A DNA stretch of 64,000 nt from Virgibacillus halotolerans (GCF_016908515.1 NZ_JAFBEA010000008.1:62001-126000); one strand, 5' to 3'. Shown: positions 1 through 8,257, counted from the stretch's first letter. Made by a program: numbers and translations. The notes: generated from the sequence alone by a model not told the origin.

Positions 1-17
1 TTTGTGGAAGACTAACT

Positions 18-533
18 TCATTGATTTTTTAGTGTCAAATCCATTGCTTTTCTTAATTCTTCTGGATTTTCAGTGCCGATTACTACTGTGTCATATTTCG
101 ACTTTAACTCTATCCCTTTCTTTCCATTTAAACTATAGACTGTTTCACCTTTTAGGTTAAAACGGATTCCCCATCCCCCAAATCGCTTTAGTGAGTTGTA
201 AGTAATATTTTCATAATAACGTATATCTTTGAAAAGGAATTGTTTATATTTAAAATGAAAAGGTACAAAACGAATATAAAGGCCATCACTACGAACTTCT
301 ATTACCAACTTTATTACCCCAAGTATAAATACTGGAAGAACAATTCCAAAAATCATCCAAAATACAATTGTAACCGCATCTGATGCAGGATTATTTCCTA
401 CAGTCACACCAAAAATTACTTGCTTAATGAACCAATACCACATATAAACAACATTTAATAAAATCAGCGCCCACACCCAAATTTGCCGTATCCGTTGTGT
501 TTCTCGATACAAAACTTTATTGTGTGCACCCAT
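18..533 (-). CDS. Two-TM membrane protein with C-terminal soluble domain
   Basis: 171 residues. Two hydrophobic helices are visible at about residues 18-37 and 54-78, followed by a roughly 90-residue soluble beta-rich region with a FGGWGIRF motif, an arrangement seen in small PH-like membrane proteins of Bacillaceae (DUF6141 is a possible family; not verified). The ATG is preceded by AAGGGGGGATTAA, a good ribosome binding site. It is the first of a run of minus-strand single genes separated by the intergenic repeat. No function is known to me. Confidence 0.6.
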   Translation of the reverse strand: MGAHNKVLYRETQRIRQIWVWALILLNVVYMWYWFIKQVIFGVTVGNNPASDAVTIVFWMIFGIVLPVFILGVIKLVIEVRSDGLYIRFVPFHFKYKQFLFKDIRYYENITYNSLKRFGGWGIRFNLKGETVYSLNGKKGIELKSKYDTVVIGTENPEELRKAMDLTLKNQ

Positions 534-565
534 TTAATCCCCCCTTTTTAAAAAAATTGTATTAT

Positions 566-637
566 CCACAATCTGGTTCTTATACGTAAAAGGACACAGA
601 TTATTGTTCCATTATCGCACCCATTTGTTGAATAACT
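566..637 (-). repeat. attC-like intergenic repeat, unit A1
   Basis: An imperfect palindrome of about 70 bp fills the gap between two minus-strand genes and directly abuts the stop codon of the flippase gene. The left core is ACAATCTGGTTC and the right core GCACCCATTTGT; the right core reverse-complemented (ACAAATGGGTGC) pairs with the left core except for unpaired bases. The unit is nearly the same as the one at 12526-12592. Orientation follows the flanking genes. Confidence 0.7.
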
Positions 638-1453
638 TTAAGCTATAAATTGCGTGAACCAAGCAATATACTTTGCCCCAGGGATAAAGAACAATTGTGC
701 CAACAATGTGCCTAAAAGTCTTGATGTAACCATCATCAAGGAAATGTTTTTAAGTGATTGATAACTTCCTCTCTGATTAACAACATCATCTGCAATTACA
801 GAGACTTTTGGATCAACAAAAATAACCAACAGTATTGTTGCCATACCATTTATTAAACCTGATGCCATAATAGCTGTTGACGAACGTTCAGGTGTTAGTA
901 ATGCTGCATATAATGCAGACAACACACCAATTGTATATATTGCAGTTATTATCATATTCACCAAAAATAATCTTATTGGAATATCTTTGATTCTAGTATC
1001 TTTTAGGTATGAAAACTTTGGTAAATTAAAATGTGTTATGCTGCGTTTTATGTACTGTAATGAAAATAATCTTTTAAATAAAGATGGAACAGAACCTTTC
1101 TCTTCGGATAAATGAATGATTGCTCTTGAAAAAAGGGCTATAAAAGTGGGAAGTAAAAGTATCCCAAGAATTGTTCCAACTGTGGATGCCCCTATGAGAA
1201 AGCGAAACTGCGCTGCCACAAACTCTTGTGCATTATTACTTGGCGCAGTATCGATTAAGCTCCCTGTAAAAGGTTGCTGCATCATATTTGCCAATCTTGA
1301 AACCATCACCATTATATTAAAAAGAGATAAAGCCGAAGCAATCATCTTTACCCTTGCACCCGATAACCTTACAGCATAAGCGAGCGTTTCAATAGAATGA
1401 ATAATAAAAATAAATAAAGCTATGTATATTAATTTCTCAGTAACAATATCCAA
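638..1453 (-). CDS. amj: Lipid II flippase, Amj family
   Basis: 271 residues, the usual length of B. subtilis Amj (YdaH). The N-terminus carries the family hallmark IIHSIETLAYAVRLSGAR followed by LFNIMVMVSR, and there are about six to seven hydrophobic helices. Amj translocates the peptidoglycan precursor lipid II across the membrane and in B. subtilis serves as an alternative to MurJ that can be induced by cell-envelope stress; that role is known for the family, not shown here. The stop codon touches the downstream repeat. As a stand-alone gene in a repeat-delimited slot it would be an envelope-protection cassette. Confidence 0.85.
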   Translation of the reverse strand: MDIVTEKLIYIALFIFIIHSIETLAYAVRLSGARVKMIASALSLFNIMVMVSRLANMMQQPFTGSLIDTAPSNNAQEFVAAQFRFLIGASTVGTILGILLLPTFIALFSRAIIHLSEEKGSVPSLFKRLFSLQYIKRSITHFNLPKFSYLKDTRIKDIPIRLFLVNMIITAIYTIGVLSALYAALLTPERSSTAIMASGLINGMATILLVIFVDPKVSVIADDVVNQRGSYQSLKNISLMMVTSRLLGTLLAQLFFIPGAKYIAWFTQFIA

Positions 1454-1510
1454 TATAGTACCTTCTTTTTAATCAATTTTATTATTATGTGAAAATATTC
1501 CCCAACAATA

Positions 1511-1562
1511 GGCCCGTTCGTATTATAGTGTTAACCAGTCATTTCTGGTTGACCTATTTAAA
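1511..1562 (-). repeat. AACCAG...CTGGTT repeat, copy 1, joined to a GGCCCG core
   Basis: The sequence CGTATTATAGTG is followed by TTAACCAGTCATTTCTGGTT, a hairpin with arms AACCAG and CTGGTT. A GGCCCGTTCG core like that of the cassette repeat lies immediately to the left. Copies with the same order are at 10557, 29226 and 39448. The 3' end of the HIT-protein remnant reads through this copy. Confidence 0.6.
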
Positions 1563-1762
1563 ATAGATTTTATGCTTAAGGTAGCCGGGATAGGTCCTTT
1601 ATTGTTTGGCCACCATTTACTAGCTATAAAAGCAGTTACATAATCATTTTGGAATATCACATCATCTTGTTTTGTTCCTTTATCGGGTACATCCAAACCC
1701 GAAGTGACTTGGCAAAATGGGCATACATATCCTTTTGGCATATGTGACATTGTTTTTATCAT
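1523..1762 (-). pseudogene. Truncated HIT-family protein
   Basis: 79 residues. The first ~55 residues are a typical HIT-family N-terminus: the zinc-type CPFC motif, GLDVPDKGT, DVIFQNDYVTAFIASKWWPNN and KG. In intact relatives the chain continues to a His-triad HxHxH site, which is absent. After residue ~56 the frame continues as unrelated sequence whose last residues (NRSTRNDWLTL) are translated from the AACCAG...CTGGTT repeat. The gene therefore looks cut off by a deletion or insertion ending at that repeat, and should have no nucleotide hydrolase or transferase activity. Confidence 0.8.
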
Positions 1763-1805
1763 CTTTTCTCCATCTCCTATATATCTTTTTTAGCTGTATC
1801 AAAAA

Positions 1806-1859
1806 GAAATAGTCCCGCCATTTATAGAATAACTATTAAGCTATAACGCCCGATTACTT
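1806..1859 (-). repeat. Cassette repeat, unit A2
   Basis: Contains AGTCCCGCCATTT and AACGCCCGATTACTTA about 35 bp apart. The stop codon of the DUF3923-like gene (TTA on the plus strand at 1854) lies inside the right core, so the repeat supplies the end of the coding region. Confidence 0.5.
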
Positions 1860-2087
1860 ATCTGTTACTGCTCTAATTCTTAAATTAACAATTAGCCATA
1901 CAACTTGAATAATTATAGGAAGTATAAACGCAATTAATAAAACTATAAATGCAACTAATTTTAGTTCGGGTGTTTGAGTAACACCAGCGCCATCAACCTC
2001 TCTTGTCCAAATAACAACTGTACCTACTGCAAAAATAATAATCCAAATAATGTTAGCGATCCACCAAGATACCCATCTTTTTTTCAC
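1854..2087 (-). CDS. Small membrane protein, DUF3923-like
   Basis: 77 residues from a GTG start at 2087, chosen because GGAAGGAATGATAAT precedes it; a longer ATG start at 2135 exists but has no ribosome binding site and would add sequence derived from the upstream repeat. Begins VKKRWVSWWIANIIW, then a TREVDGAGVTQTPELK loop and a second long hydrophobic segment: two to three membrane helices. The sequence matches my memory of the DUF3923 family of small Bacillaceae membrane proteins; function unknown. Confidence 0.7.
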   Translation of the reverse strand: MKKRWVSWWIANIIWIIIFAVGTVVIWTREVDGAGVTQTPELKLVAFIVLLIAFILPIIIQVVWLIVNLRIRAVTDK

Positions 2088-2129
2088 ATTATCATTCCTT
2101 CCATTCCCCAAACTAAAATGAATTTTATG

Positions 2130-2197
2130 CAACAAAATGGCCTGATTATTTACTAATTTTTATCTAAAATCAGAAGTTAACACACCCGTTTGCGGTA
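2130..2197 (-). repeat. attC-like intergenic repeat, unit A3
   Basis: Left core ACAAAATGGCCTGATT and right core CACACCCGTTTGCGG lie about 40 bp apart, in the same orientation as the neighbouring minus-strand genes. Reverse-complementing the right core gives CCGCAAACGGGTGTG, which pairs imperfectly with the left core. Confidence 0.6.
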
Positions 2198-2238
2198 CAT
2201 TCTTTCCAAAGGTTGGTTAGTTCATATGCAACGATAAG

Positions 2239-2712
2239 TTACTTATCACGTTGTAAAACCTTCAGTGCGTTATAACCATCTGAAGTATAACCTGCATAGG
2301 GACCCCACCACTTTGGATAAACCATTGGAATGATTGTTACGATAAATTGAATGAGATTCATCCAAAACATACCAGTTATAAAGAAATTAATATAATCGTT
2401 AAAAGGCTGATAATAAAAAGGTAAAAATAAAATGATAGTAAAAGAAGCCGATAATAACGGCCCGCCCAGCGAAGTCATCACTCTTTGAAATGCTGTCATA
2501 CCGCTGGGCTTCTCGTAATAACAAATACCAGCCATTCCCCACTTCATATGATAGTGGATTCTTCCAACTCGAAAGTTCTCTTTATTGGCGTCACTAAAAT
2601 CACCTAGATGGATCTTTGCCACGCCTTCTTTAGTTAAACATACGAGTGCTAGTGCATGACCTATTTCGTGAATCAGCGTTGTCAGAGGAAGTGCAATAAC
2701 ATATAACAGCAC
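2239..2712 (-). CDS. M50-type membrane metallopeptidase-like protein
   Basis: 157 residues. A zinc-binding HEIGHA motif sits at residues 15-20 inside the first helix, and a TSDGYNAL motif near residue 145 could supply the distal aspartate used by site-2-protease-like M50 enzymes; further hydrophobic segments lie at about 88-102 and 108-132. Substrate unknown. The start is uncertain: the GTG at 2712 lacks a ribosome binding site, whereas AAGGGG lies ideally placed for an in-frame ATT at 2730, giving an N-terminus IYTLIFVLLYVIAL. An ATG at 2735 is out of frame and stops after five codons. Confidence 0.65.
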   Translation of the reverse strand: MLLYVIALPLTTLIHEIGHALALVCLTKEGVAKIHLGDFSDANKENFRVGRIHYHMKWGMAGICYYEKPSGMTAFQRVMTSLGGPLLSASFTIILFLPFYYQPFNDYINFFITGMFWMNLIQFIVTIIPMVYPKWWGPYAGYTSDGYNALKVLQRDK

Positions 2713-2762
2713 AAATATTAGTGTATAAATAACATCACCCCTTAAATTTGTTCACCCTTTAT

Positions 2763-2800
2763 TCAGTTAAATGGCCTGATTGAGGAGCGAGAAAAGACTA
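2763..2800 (-). repeat. Partial cassette repeat, unit A4
   Basis: Contains the left-type core TTAAATGGCCTGATTGAGGA but no clear right core, so it looks like a half unit next to the end of the following small membrane-protein gene. Confidence 0.4.
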
Positions 2801-2968
2801 TTCCTTATTTGAAAGGTAATACAAAAATGTATTAAAAATACTTTTAGTGATTAAATAGATAAAAGTAACACCCATCGAAACAGGTACTACTATTAAGATA
2901 ATTTCGCCTAATGATAATGAGTTAAAAGTATTCTCTGCCTGCTGAAGCAGAGTAGTTAAGTCTTTCAT
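2798..2968 (-). CDS. Single-TM small protein
   Basis: 56 residues from the ATG at 2968, which follows GGGGAGGAATTACT; an upstream ATG at 2989 lies before the ribosome binding site and is rejected. A 23-residue hydrophobic helix (LGEIILIVVPVSMGVTFIYLI) follows a short polar N-terminus (LTTLLQQAENTFNSLS). No recognised family. One of several tiny membrane proteins occupying single slots between repeats. Confidence 0.5.
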   Translation of the reverse strand: MKDLTTLLQQAENTFNSLSLGEIILIVVPVSMGVTFIYLITKSIFNTFLYYLSNKE

Positions 2969-3002
2969 AGTAATTCCTCCCCTTAACACTAGAAGCCAAT
3001 CT

Positions 3003-3030
3003 TATTCGATAATCGCACCCGTTTGCGGTA
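3003..3030 (-). repeat. Cassette repeat half-site, unit A5
   Basis: TTCGATAATCGCACCCGTTT followed by GCGG matches the right core of the repeat; it ends 5 bp from the stop codon of the lipoprotein gene on its right. Confidence 0.5.
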
Positions 3031-3034
3031 ATTA

Positions 3035-3481
3035 TTATTGCATTGAATTTAAGTATTCGTAAACTTCCTCCGGCACCTTAAAATCGAGTGAAAAGTTTTT
3101 CAGGCTAAATTCAATATAAGGAACATCCTTGTATGATGTCATAGTAGCAACCCTATTTAAATCCTTGTTATTCGCTGATTCACCCTGTTTAATGGTATCC
3201 ACTTGATACATTTTAAATCTTTCTCCTTTAGTTGCTTCTGAAGGGATATCAGCTGAATCCCAATCTTCAATTTTTAATGCATCAACGAAATTCCCAATAT
3301 CATCGTCATCTGAAATTGTTATAATAACATCGGAACTGTCCGCTGCGATCACTTCAATCTTTTGTATTTCCCCTAAGCTATCTACAATACTGCTATCATC
3401 CTTTTCTTTCCCTAAACCACAACCCATCAGTAAAATTGCTAAGCTAACGGTCAACAAAAACATAAACGGATTCTTTTTCAT
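3035..3481 (-). CDS. Lipoprotein of unknown function
   Basis: 148 residues. A lipoprotein signal peptide with lipobox LLMGC (Cys21) predicts lipidation and an extracytoplasmic location. The mature part is acidic (DSSDVIITISDDDDIGNFV) and contains no catalytic motif I can recognise; the alternating pattern suggests a small beta domain. The ATG is preceded by AAAGGGG at suitable distance. Several unrelated lipoproteins of similar size occur in this block. Confidence 0.7.
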   Translation of the reverse strand: MKKNPFMFLLTVSLAILLMGCGLGKEKDDSSIVDSLGEIQKIEVIAADSSDVIITISDDDDIGNFVDALKIEDWDSADIPSEATKGERFKMYQVDTIKQGESANNKDLNRVATMTSYKDVPYIEFSLKNFSLDFKVPEEVYEYLNSMQ

Positions 3482-3552
3482 AATAAATATACCCCTTTAT
3501 AAAAAATAACATCTTTTCAACGTTCTTTAATCGTCTATAAGGAATTTTCCAC

Positions 3553-4266
3553 TTAAATATTTTCACCTTTTCCCAGGAAACGATATGCTTGAAGCATTCC
3601 TAGTAAATAAACAAAAAGATAACCAGATGATCCAGCTAGAATCATACTTATGGCTAATATCATATCTTCTAAATCATTAAAAGCTTCAAAGCTAATCAAC
3701 AAAGGTAGCATAAAAAAACTGACACCAAAAAGAATGATACTGACCAAAATAAAAGGATTGTACGTTTTTCTTTTTTCTATATAATTGGTTGCAAGTTCTT
3801 TTTTAACCATTTTATCAAACAATAAAGGCTCTTTCTTTAGTTGTGAATATGGATTTCCAGATAAAAGAATTGAAACAAACAGAGCAATTGAAGCAATCAT
3901 AATCATCACATATAAAAGAACATCTATTTCTTGGAATAAAAATACAAAGGATGTTCCTGCTAATAACAATGCAATCGCCCAAGCCATCTTTCTGTATTTC
4001 AATGTTTGGTGTAACAGATAACCACTTGCCATCTCTTGATTAACATAAAAAGCTTCTTTATTATGATTGATTTGTTCATTAGAGGCTGTGGACTCATTTA
4101 GTAGATAATCAAGTGTCACATTGAAAATTTTACTCATTTTAATAATTTTTTCAGTTTCAGGATAACCCTTATCGTTTTCCCATTTGCTTATCGCCTGACG
4201 AGATACTTGGAGTTGGAACGCTAACTCCTCTTGGGAAATATTTGAATCCTTCCTGCTTTTACGCAA
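3553..4266 (-). CDS. XRE-type regulator with C-terminal membrane domain
   Basis: 237 residues. Residues 10-55 form an XRE helix-turn-helix (SQEELAFQLQVSRQAISKWE), followed by a linker and about four hydrophobic helices (about 93-112, 114-135, 170-192, 202-230). This HTH plus membrane layout is common in Firmicutes regulators that sense envelope conditions. The start is a TTG with no visible ribosome binding site, and the usual ten or so residues before LRKSR are missing or altered, so the 5' end may be damaged or begin further upstream in the same open frame. Confidence 0.7.
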   Translation of the reverse strand: MRKSRKDSNISQEELAFQLQVSRQAISKWENDKGYPETEKIIKMSKIFNVTLDYLLNESTASNEQINHNKEAFYVNQEMASGYLLHQTLKYRKMAWAIALLLAGTSFVFLFQEIDVLLYVMIMIASIALFVSILLSGNPYSQLKKEPLLFDKMVKKELATNYIEKRKTYNPFILVSIILFGVSFFMLPLLISFEAFNDLEDMILAISMILAGSSGYLFVYLLGMLQAYRFLGKGENI

Positions 4267-4361
4267 CTTTATGTTGCAACGAACAATTAAGCGACTAGGA
4301 TATAGGTTTTAAACCATTTTCATTTGATACAAATCGTAAAAATGCTTTTATTTATACCTTA

Positions 4362-4446
4362 ATTGCGCCCGTTAATGTAACAAACTGGCCCGATCGTTGC
4401 ACATATTGGCGCTTATTCTTATTCAAGAATAGCGCCCATTTGCATA
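4362..4446 (-). repeat. attC-like intergenic repeat, unit A6, with strong internal hairpin
   Basis: Holds two right-type cores (TTGCGCCCGTTAATG and GCGCCCATTTGC) and a left core AACAAACTGGCCCGATCG. Within it GGCGCTTATTCTT and AAGAATAGCGCC pair almost perfectly around a short loop, giving a stable hairpin at about 4409-4437. It lies between the XRE and MepB-like genes in the shared orientation. Confidence 0.65.
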
Positions 4447-4449
4447 GGA

Positions 4450-4959
4450 TTAAAGCGAATACAGTTCTATTATTTTGTCTATGGGTAATTCACTCGGATC
4501 ACTCATATCAACAAAATAAGGCAACTGCCATTTTTGAGTTTTCATTGCTTGCTTACTAGTCGGTTTATCCCAGCTAGAATAAACTCTTATTGCCATTTTC
4601 CCCTTTGTTGAAGTGGAACTAAGAATATTCTGTTTGAAAAGAATTTCTTTTGGAAAAATAAATTGTCCAAACTCACTATCATTTTTAAAAGTAGTTATAA
4701 CTAATAAATCAGGTGCTTCCTCATATGTAAAGGCTTGGTTTTTATTATTTTCATCTTTTTCCCAAAATGCAACAAACCGCCCTACTTTGGTGGGGGTTAT
4801 ATTTGCAACTCTAAAACGAACTGTTCTCGAAGATAATCGAAATATACCAGCACCATACTTAGAATTTTGCTTTTCTTCTTTAACCGACTTTACAGTTAAG
4901 TCATTTGGCTCGTAAATCATTTTATTTACATAATTTAATGCTGCATAAAAATCATTCAT
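4450..4959 (-). CDS. MepB family protein
   Basis: 169 residues from the ATG at 4959, preceded by GAGGTGGAATA; an ATG at 4995 would add 12 residues upstream of the ribosome binding site. The sequence YGAGIFRLSSRTVRFRVA, KVGRFVAFWEKD and the C-terminal WQLPYFVDM match the MepB family, named after the gene beside mepA in S. aureus; the biochemical role is unknown. Intact and full length. It is a single gene flanked by repeats, unlike the mepRAB operon context. Confidence 0.7.
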   Translation of the reverse strand: MNDFYAALNYVNKMIYEPNDLTVKSVKEEKQNSKYGAGIFRLSSRTVRFRVANITPTKVGRFVAFWEKDENNKNQAFTYEEAPDLLVITTFKNDSEFGQFIFPKEILFKQNILSSTSTKGKMAIRVYSSWDKPTSKQAMKTQKWQLPYFVDMSDPSELPIDKIIELYSL

Positions 4960-5100
4960 TATTCCACCTCTCAAATTTTCAACAATCTTGCCCAATTGTT
5001 TAAGATCTATTTCTATTGAATCTCTTTACATGCCAAGCGTCAACCTAACCTTAAAGGAAGGTTAATTAACAATATTATCGACTCTTAAGTAGCATCCATT

Positions 5101-6357
5101 TTATTTTACTTCTGCACTAAATTCATCGTTGTTATCATCTTCACGATAAAATAACTTTTTATCTTCCCTTAACACTGAAATAGCAAAAATAATCGCTGAT
5201 AGTAACATGAAAATTGATAATGCAACAATTGTGATCCGTAGAGAAATAAGGTCTGCCGTTACACCAATCGCTAGAATAAACACAACTTGAACAGCACTTT
5301 GAATAAGTTGGAAAATACTCGTCACTCTTCCCATGATTTCTATAGGAATACTATTTTGATAAAAAGTCATGATCCCTGCGTTCAGTGGGACATTAAAAAA
5401 ACCTAAAATAATAAACCCAGCAATAATAGATGCAAACGACCAAGAAAATGCGTATATCACATATCCAATCGTCCACATAATCAGACCAATTACAATCATA
5501 TAACGCAGCGATAGTTTATTGGAAAAGATCGACAAAAGAATTGCTCCTGTAACAGCTCCAATGCCCGTAATACTCATCACTAAACTGTATTCAAACTCCG
5601 AAAGACCAATCACTTGTTGCATAAAAACGACTTCCTGGGCGTCCATCGCAAAAGAAAAAATCATAATCATAATAAAACCTAGGTAAATAAAAGTCACATA
5701 CTTATTGTTCTTCATGAACTTTTGAACGACCGTAAAGTCATTTATGACCTGTGAAACGGTTAATGTCGGGATAGTCTCTTTATCAATGTTATCTTTTTCG
5801 GGAAGGAATAATAACAATATGGCTGCCAGGACGAAGGATATGGCATTCATCCATAAGGTAGCTTCAACTGAGGTTGATAAGATCAGCATTCCTCCAATGG
5901 CCGGTCCGATAATAAAAGCCCCGGAATCAACAAATGATCGAATAGAGTTGAAGCGTTTTCTTTTTTCCCTCGGTATTAGAATGGCAACATAAGTCATAGA
6001 TGCCGGGTTATAAAAGGCTTTACCAACACTTAAAATTACGAGAATCCCATAGATTAACAACATATTATGTGCAAATGGAATAAAACAGATGAACAATGCC
6101 CGCAGGATAAAAGTTGCTCCCATTACGCTTCTTTTACTTCGATAATCAATGAAACTTCCGGTCCAAAACTTTGTAACAATATTAGTTAATGGTCCGATGA
6201 TCCAAAGCCCCGCAACTGCTGCGGCAGAACCAGTAAGTTGGTAAACCAAGATATTTATAGCTACTAAGTGGATAAAATCTCCGATATTTGATATTCCAAT
6301 CGTTGTCAGCAATATTGCAGGATGTTGCCCGCCCTTTAGGTTTTTCATCATAAACAT
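5101..6357 (-). CDS. MFS transporter
   Basis: 418 residues with about twelve hydrophobic helices and a central hydrophilic loop near residues 190-215. The N-terminal GISNIGDFIHLVAINILVYQ, the GPLTNIVTKFWTGSFID loop 2-3 and the NSIRSFVDSGAFIIGPAIGG segment are typical of the macrolide/enterobactin-exporter branch of the MFS. Likely a proton-driven exporter of an unidentified compound. Longest gene in the first block. A 280-bp spacer upstream contains no recognisable gene. Confidence 0.8.
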   Translation of the reverse strand: MFMMKNLKGGQHPAILLTTIGISNIGDFIHLVAINILVYQLTGSAAAVAGLWIIGPLTNIVTKFWTGSFIDYRSKRSVMGATFILRALFICFIPFAHNMLLIYGILVILSVGKAFYNPASMTYVAILIPREKRKRFNSIRSFVDSGAFIIGPAIGGMLILSTSVEATLWMNAISFVLAAILLLFLPEKDNIDKETIPTLTVSQVINDFTVVQKFMKNNKYVTFIYLGFIMIMIFSFAMDAQEVVFMQQVIGLSEFEYSLVMSITGIGAVTGAILLSIFSNKLSLRYMIVIGLIMWTIGYVIYAFSWSFASIIAGFIILGFFNVPLNAGIMTFYQNSIPIEIMGRVTSIFQLIQSAVQVVFILAIGVTADLISLRITIVALSIFMLLSAIIFAISVLREDKKLFYREDDNNDEFSAEVK

Positions 6358-6616
6358 AACTCCCCTGTATATTATGTTTGATCCTATTGATATTCCTTAC
6401 TCAGCTATAGTCTGTGCGACAAGAGTTATTACCAAATATTCTTGGATTTTTCTAGATTCTGCAAATTTATTAACTATCTTTGCATAGATGTAGTGCACAT
6501 ACATTATACTTTTTAATTAACTGACTTTATATCGTGTTTAGTTTCTGCAGCATGTATTAACAGGACTATTTCCTTTTGTAACTTCAACCAATAATAGCCA
6601 TATTATGGCATATATT

Positions 6617-6644
6617 TATTCGGTTATCGCGCCCGATTTCTTAA
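6617..6644 (-). repeat. Cassette repeat half-site, unit A7
   Basis: TATTCGGTTATCGCGCCCGA then TTTCTTAA. The stop codon of the next gene (6641-6643) is inside it. Confidence 0.5.
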
Positions 6645-7003
6645 TTTAGTTTCGTATCCTTTTCTTTAAGTCCAATAATTACAGTTTTGATTAAAACATA
6701 AAGTATATGAAGTATCGCAATTGCTGTGATAAGTTTAAAAATTAGATTATCATATAAGACAAACCATTTCTCAAAAAACATATTTTCTGCTATGCCAGCT
6801 GCAAAATTACCCATTCTGTTTAAGTTCGGTTCCAAAAATGTCCCGTCAATAACAATAAAGATTAGCTGCATAATTAAAAACAACCCAATGGTTATCATCA
6901 ATCTTCTCAATTCATTAGCAAAGCCCTTTTTCTTTTTGGAGTACTGGCTAAGATTTAACAGAAAACCTTTCAACTCACCCACATTGCCTTTTTCATTCGT
7001 CAT
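6641..7003 (-). CDS. Two-TM membrane protein of unknown function
   Basis: 120 residues with hydrophobic helices at about 35-53 and 87-112; the N-terminal ~30 residues are polar and lysine-rich (SQYSKKKKGFANELRR), so both ends probably face the cytoplasm. No family recognised. The ATG follows AGGAGGGATAAAATA. Its stop codon lies within the GCGCCCGATTTCTTAA repeat core. Confidence 0.55.
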   Translation of the reverse strand: MTNEKGNVGELKGFLLNLSQYSKKKKGFANELRRLMITIGLFLIMQLIFIVIDGTFLEPNLNRMGNFAAGIAENMFFEKWFVLYDNLIFKLITAIAILHILYVLIKTVIIGLKEKDTKLN

Positions 7004-7086
7004 ATTATTTTATCCCTCCTACTGGTGTACTGATCTTAAACCTGTTGATATCCATACTTATCTGATTAAAATTTAACACACTATTA

Positions 7087-7144
7087 AACAAGCTGCCCCG
7101 ATTCCGGCCTTTGATTGTTCGATTAAAGCACCCATTTGCGTAAG
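7087..7144 (-). repeat. attC-like intergenic repeat, unit A8
   Basis: Left core GCTGCCCCGATTCCGGCC, then TTGATTGTTCGATTAAAGCA and CCCATTTGCG. The stretch CGATTGTTCGACTAAAGCACCC at 15433-15454 is a near copy of its right half, linking units 8 kb apart. Confidence 0.6.
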
Positions 7145-7195
7145 GAAAAAACATTCACTTTAATATAAAATCCTTATCAATAAATATGTTTTATA

Positions 7196-7390
7196 TCATT
7201 TATCTTTCAGAGTTGCTTTAGCAAATAAGTAGTCTACCACGAAAAATAATATTAACGTTATAAGTATTAAAAATGTGCTTACACTATGAGATATCGAACT
7301 AAAATATGGCATCGTTAAAAACAAGAGTATGAGAAGCGTAGTCACTATTCTAAGAAATAAAAATTTTCCTTGAAAATATCTTCTACCCAA
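7196..7390 (-). CDS. Two-TM small membrane protein
   Basis: 64 residues from a TTG start that is well placed after TTAGGGGGCTGAAAAAT. Two helices (about residues 10-27 and 33-53) joined by a short PYFSSISHS turn. No recognised family. The next gene upstream on this strand is the broken zinc-ribbon gene, whose end runs into the same ribosome binding site region. Confidence 0.5.
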   Translation of the reverse strand: MGRRYFQGKFLFLRIVTTLLILLFLTMPYFSSISHSVSTFLILITLILFFVVDYLFAKATLKDK

Positions 7391-7403
7391 ATTTTTCAGC
7401 CCC

Positions 7404-7549
7404 CTAATAAGTTATTCCGTTAATTGATCGTAAAGAATAATATTGCATTTCATTACAATATGTACACTTCATATCTCCACCTAATGTAAAAAACCTTTAA
7501 AAGTTTGTTTCCAACTCCATTTTTTATAGCAGTTCTTACAAGGAGGCAT
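7404..7549 (-). pseudogene. Frameshifted zinc-ribbon (cxxc...cxxc) protein
   Basis: Starts at the ATG at 7549 after AAGGAGTGATTAAA with MPPCKNCYKKWSWKQTFK, then a run of six T (about 7486-7492) shifts the frame into a TAG. Reading on in the next frame gives FFTLGGDMKCTYCNEMQYYS and ends at 7404. CxxC plus CxxC with WSWKQT resembles the N-terminus of the small TIGR04104-type membrane zinc-ribbon proteins; the usual C-terminal membrane helix is missing. The tail (RSINGITY) is encoded by repeat-like sequence CGATCAATTAACGGAATAAC. Confidence 0.6.
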
Positions 7550-7587
7550 TTTAATCACTCCTTGTTCTGTAATATGGAAAAATAACG

Positions 7588-7620
7588 CTTATGCAATCTG
7601 ATCCGATTAATGAATAACAC
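7588..7620 (-). repeat. Cassette repeat half-site, unit A9
   Basis: GCAATCTGATCCGATTAATG then AATAAC; the stop codon of the following membrane-protein gene (7607-7609) is inside it. Confidence 0.45.
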
Positions 7621-8134
7621 GGGCCTTATTCTCTACAATTCTATTATCCTTATCTCGACTGGTTAAAAAAACATAGCTGGTTAAAATGATACAAATTAGC
7701 AGCACCAAATGAAACATAGTGTGGAGTGTATTCGGTACTATTCCGTTCATGATCGGTAGAAAAGAATGTGTATTCCCAAACATAATATTGAATCTTTCTA
7801 CTTTTTCCTCTGTACCAGTCCCTAAAAGATATGGGATCCACCATGACATGATTGCTCCTAATAAAATGCACGTAGGATGAACAAGTAGCCAAATTCTTAC
7901 CAAAAGAGGATATCTTTTACCTATAAATAAGAGCACTCCACCTAATATAAGTAATATTTGAACTGCACCAATAAGCATTGTAACTATTATTTCGTTAAAC
8001 GACTCTACTGAAGCAATAGCCTCAATATCATTTAATGCACCCAAAGGAACCAAATCTTGTACAATCATAAATAGAAGTATAAAGATATATCCCAAAACTA
8101 AGAATTTTTCGGATAGACGTATATCTCTTTTCAT
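7607..8134 (-). CDS. Four-TM membrane protein of unknown function
   Basis: 175 residues. Hydrophobic helices at about 11-30, 49-68, 78-100 and 135-157. Conserved-looking loop motifs include GKRYPLLVRIW, SWWIPYLLG, FGNTHSFLPIMNGIVPNTLHT. I recall similar uncharacterised Bacillaceae proteins but know no function. Stop codon within repeat core, ATG preceded by a weak GGAGTGTAGT. Confidence 0.55.
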   Translation of the reverse strand: MKRDIRLSEKFLVLGYIFILLFMIVQDLVPLGALNDIEAIASVESFNEIIVTMLIGAVQILLILGGVLLFIGKRYPLLVRIWLLVHPTCILLGAIMSWWIPYLLGTGTEEKVERFNIMFGNTHSFLPIMNGIVPNTLHTMFHLVLLICIILTSYVFLTSRDKDNRIVENKARVIH

Positions 8135-8172
8135 ACACTACACTCCAATCCGCTGATTTGAACTATCTTAGA

Positions 8173-8210
8173 GCAATTTTGTTCTTCTGCAAATGCCCCC
8201 ATTTGTAGCA
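8173..8210 (-). repeat. Cassette repeat, unit A10
   Basis: AATTTTGTTCTTCTGCAAAT then GCCCCCATTTGTAGC, matching the right-hand core (GCGCCCATTTG). Confidence 0.45.
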
Positions 8211-8257
8211 TTATGGAGCAAAGTCCATTTGATGCGTAAGCAATAAGAAAATCACGA

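Noticed and set aside
1116-1379. Plus-strand open frame opposite amj
   Set aside because: Shadow of the flippase coding region, without ribosome binding site.
4362-4446. Repeats as ordinary Rho-independent terminators
   Set aside because: Most units lack a T-run and have two conserved cores with asymmetry; a secondary terminator role for the strongest hairpins is not excluded.
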